NCBI RefSeq assembly: GCF_029893965.1 | Contig: NZ_JARXXP010000003.1 | Coordinates: 310,001 to 374,000 of the forward strand | Direction: 5' to 3' | DNA length: 64,000 nucleotides | Origin: Paenibacillus sp. PastM-3 | Lineage (GTDB): Bacteria > Bacillota > Bacilli > Paenibacillales > Paenibacillaceae | Shown: positions 63,422 to 64,000 of the stretch, piece after piece | Layout of the letters: the number at the start of each line of letters is the position of its first letter | Position numbering within the stretch: the first letter of the stretch is position 1 | Made by a program: the position numbers and the translations under genes | Notes under the pieces: model-generated | Seen by the model: the letters and a program-made list of their open reading frames with translations, nothing else | Database searches by the model: none | What the model was told of the DNA's origin: nothing

Positions 63422-64000
63422 TTGGACAGGCAGGGTACACATACTTACGACAGAATTAACGTCGCCATCGACGGACCTGCCGGGGCAGGCAAGAGCACTG
63501 TTGCCCGATTGGTAGCACGCAAGCTTTCTTACATTTATGTTGATACGGGTGCGATGTACCGTGCAATTACCTGGTATATGCTCCGTGAAGGCATTCCGCC
63601 TGAAGACGAGCTTCAAGTGAACCGGATTGTCCGGGATATGATCATTGAGCTCATTCCGGAGGAAGATGTACAGAAGGTGCTGATCAATGGGGAAGACGTA
63701 ACCCCACACATCCGCAGTCTGCAGGTCAGCGGCCAGGTGTCGCAGTACTCGAAGCTTGAAGAGGTACGTAACAGGCTTAGTCATCTGCAGCGTCAGATGG
63801 CGCTCCGCAAGGGAGTGGTCATGGACGGCCGCGACATCGGTACGACCGTACTGCCGGATGCCGAAGTGAAGATTTTCATGACGGCAAGCGTGGAGGAGCG
63901 GGCTCTCCGGCGTTACAAAGAGCTGAAGGACACGGAAACAGTGACTCTCGAGCAGCTTGAACACGATATTGCAGCACGTGACCGTCTTGATGAAGGGCGG
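63422..64000 (+). CDS. cmk: Cytidylate kinase, 5' part (runs off the window)
   Basis: 193 codons are open to the last base. Cytidylate kinase phosphorylates CMP and dCMP. The P-loop GPAGAGKST, the YVDTGAMYRAITWYMLREG block and MDGRDIGTTVLPDAEVKIFMTASVEERALRR are all present; about 30-40 residues of the C-terminus should be beyond the edge. TTG start at 63422 has GAGGAGG 9 nt upstream; the intervening ATG 63413 is in another frame. Position after ypfA matches B. subtilis. Confidence 0.93.
   Translation, partial: MDRQGTHTYDRINVAIDGPAGAGKSTVARLVARKLSYIYVDTGAMYRAITWYMLREGIPPEDELQVNRIVRDMIIELIPEEDVQKVLINGEDVTPHIRSLQVSGQVSQYSKLEEVRNRLSHLQRQMALRKGVVMDGRDIGTTVLPDAEVKIFMTASVEERALRRYKELKDTETVTLEQLEHDIAARDRLDEGR

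Overview
The window reads as chromosomal DNA of an endospore-forming Firmicute, most probably Paenibacillus or a close relative (inference from gene content and order). It carries spoVA, gerW, dacB-spmAB, ypeB and prsW sporulation or germination genes, a Gram-positive rib operon, mecA, resABCDE, LicT-type antitermination, a T-box and many strong intrinsic terminators. Large blocks follow the order known from Bacillus subtilis: spoVA-lysA-ppiB; ribDEBAH-scpAB-ytfI-ytfJ-dacB-spmAB-rluB-resABCDE; serA-ypbD-ypbG-ypbH-prsW-ypeB-ypfA-cmk. No rRNA, tRNA, CRISPR array, complete insertion sequence or prophage was seen.

Layout. 1-6.5 kb: end of a ferredoxin-like gene, an AI-2E family permease, a pNB-type carboxylesterase, a sulfatase-modifying-factor-like lipoprotein, a GH11 xylanase and a membrane-anchored PstS-like protein. 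6.6-7.9 kb: an FMN riboswitch with terminator controls a DMT/EamA transporter. 8-13.7 kb: spoVAA, spoVAB and a spoVAF with a long acidic N-terminus (spoVAC/D/E are not here), then lysA and a cyclophilin. 13.7-21.7 kb: a YwaF-like membrane protein, a large LPXTG adhesin with a structured leader, an MFS exporter divergent from an XRE-TPR regulator with two matching palindromes between them, and mscL. 21.8-31.7 kb: a second FMN riboswitch, ribD-ribE-ribBA-ribH, scpA-scpB, ytfI, gerW, dacB-spmA-spmB.

31.7-37.9 kb is an accessory island between spmB and rluB. It is an aryl-beta-glucoside PTS regulon (6-phospho-beta-glucosidase, LicT antiterminator, EIIBCA, HPr) with three separate RAT antiterminator/terminator modules. 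The glucosidase looks frameshifted near its C-terminus. Behind it lie about 900 bp of hairpin-rich non-coding DNA and a miniature amidase gene. 37.9-46.3 kb: rluB, resABCDE and glpK.

46.3-49.1 kb (minus strand) is the most novel unit: a c-di-GMP-I riboswitch with its own promoter precedes a thiamine-diphosphate enzyme, a cysteine-free carboxymuconolactone-decarboxylase-like protein and a small unrecognised protein. A soluble-type chemoreceptor lies upstream and a PilZ protein (YpfA) lies at 62.6-63.2 kb, so second-messenger control may be a theme here. 50.5-64 kb: a WYL regulator divergent from an SDR gene, T-box-controlled serA, CPBP protease, metallophosphoesterase, polysaccharide deacetylase, MecA/YpbH, PrsW, YpeB, YpfA and the start of cmk.

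Start codons were moved to the best Shine-Dalgarno match where the longest open frame was unlikely; several genes appear to start with TTG or GTG. All functional names rest on recognition of protein motifs by eye, not on database searches.
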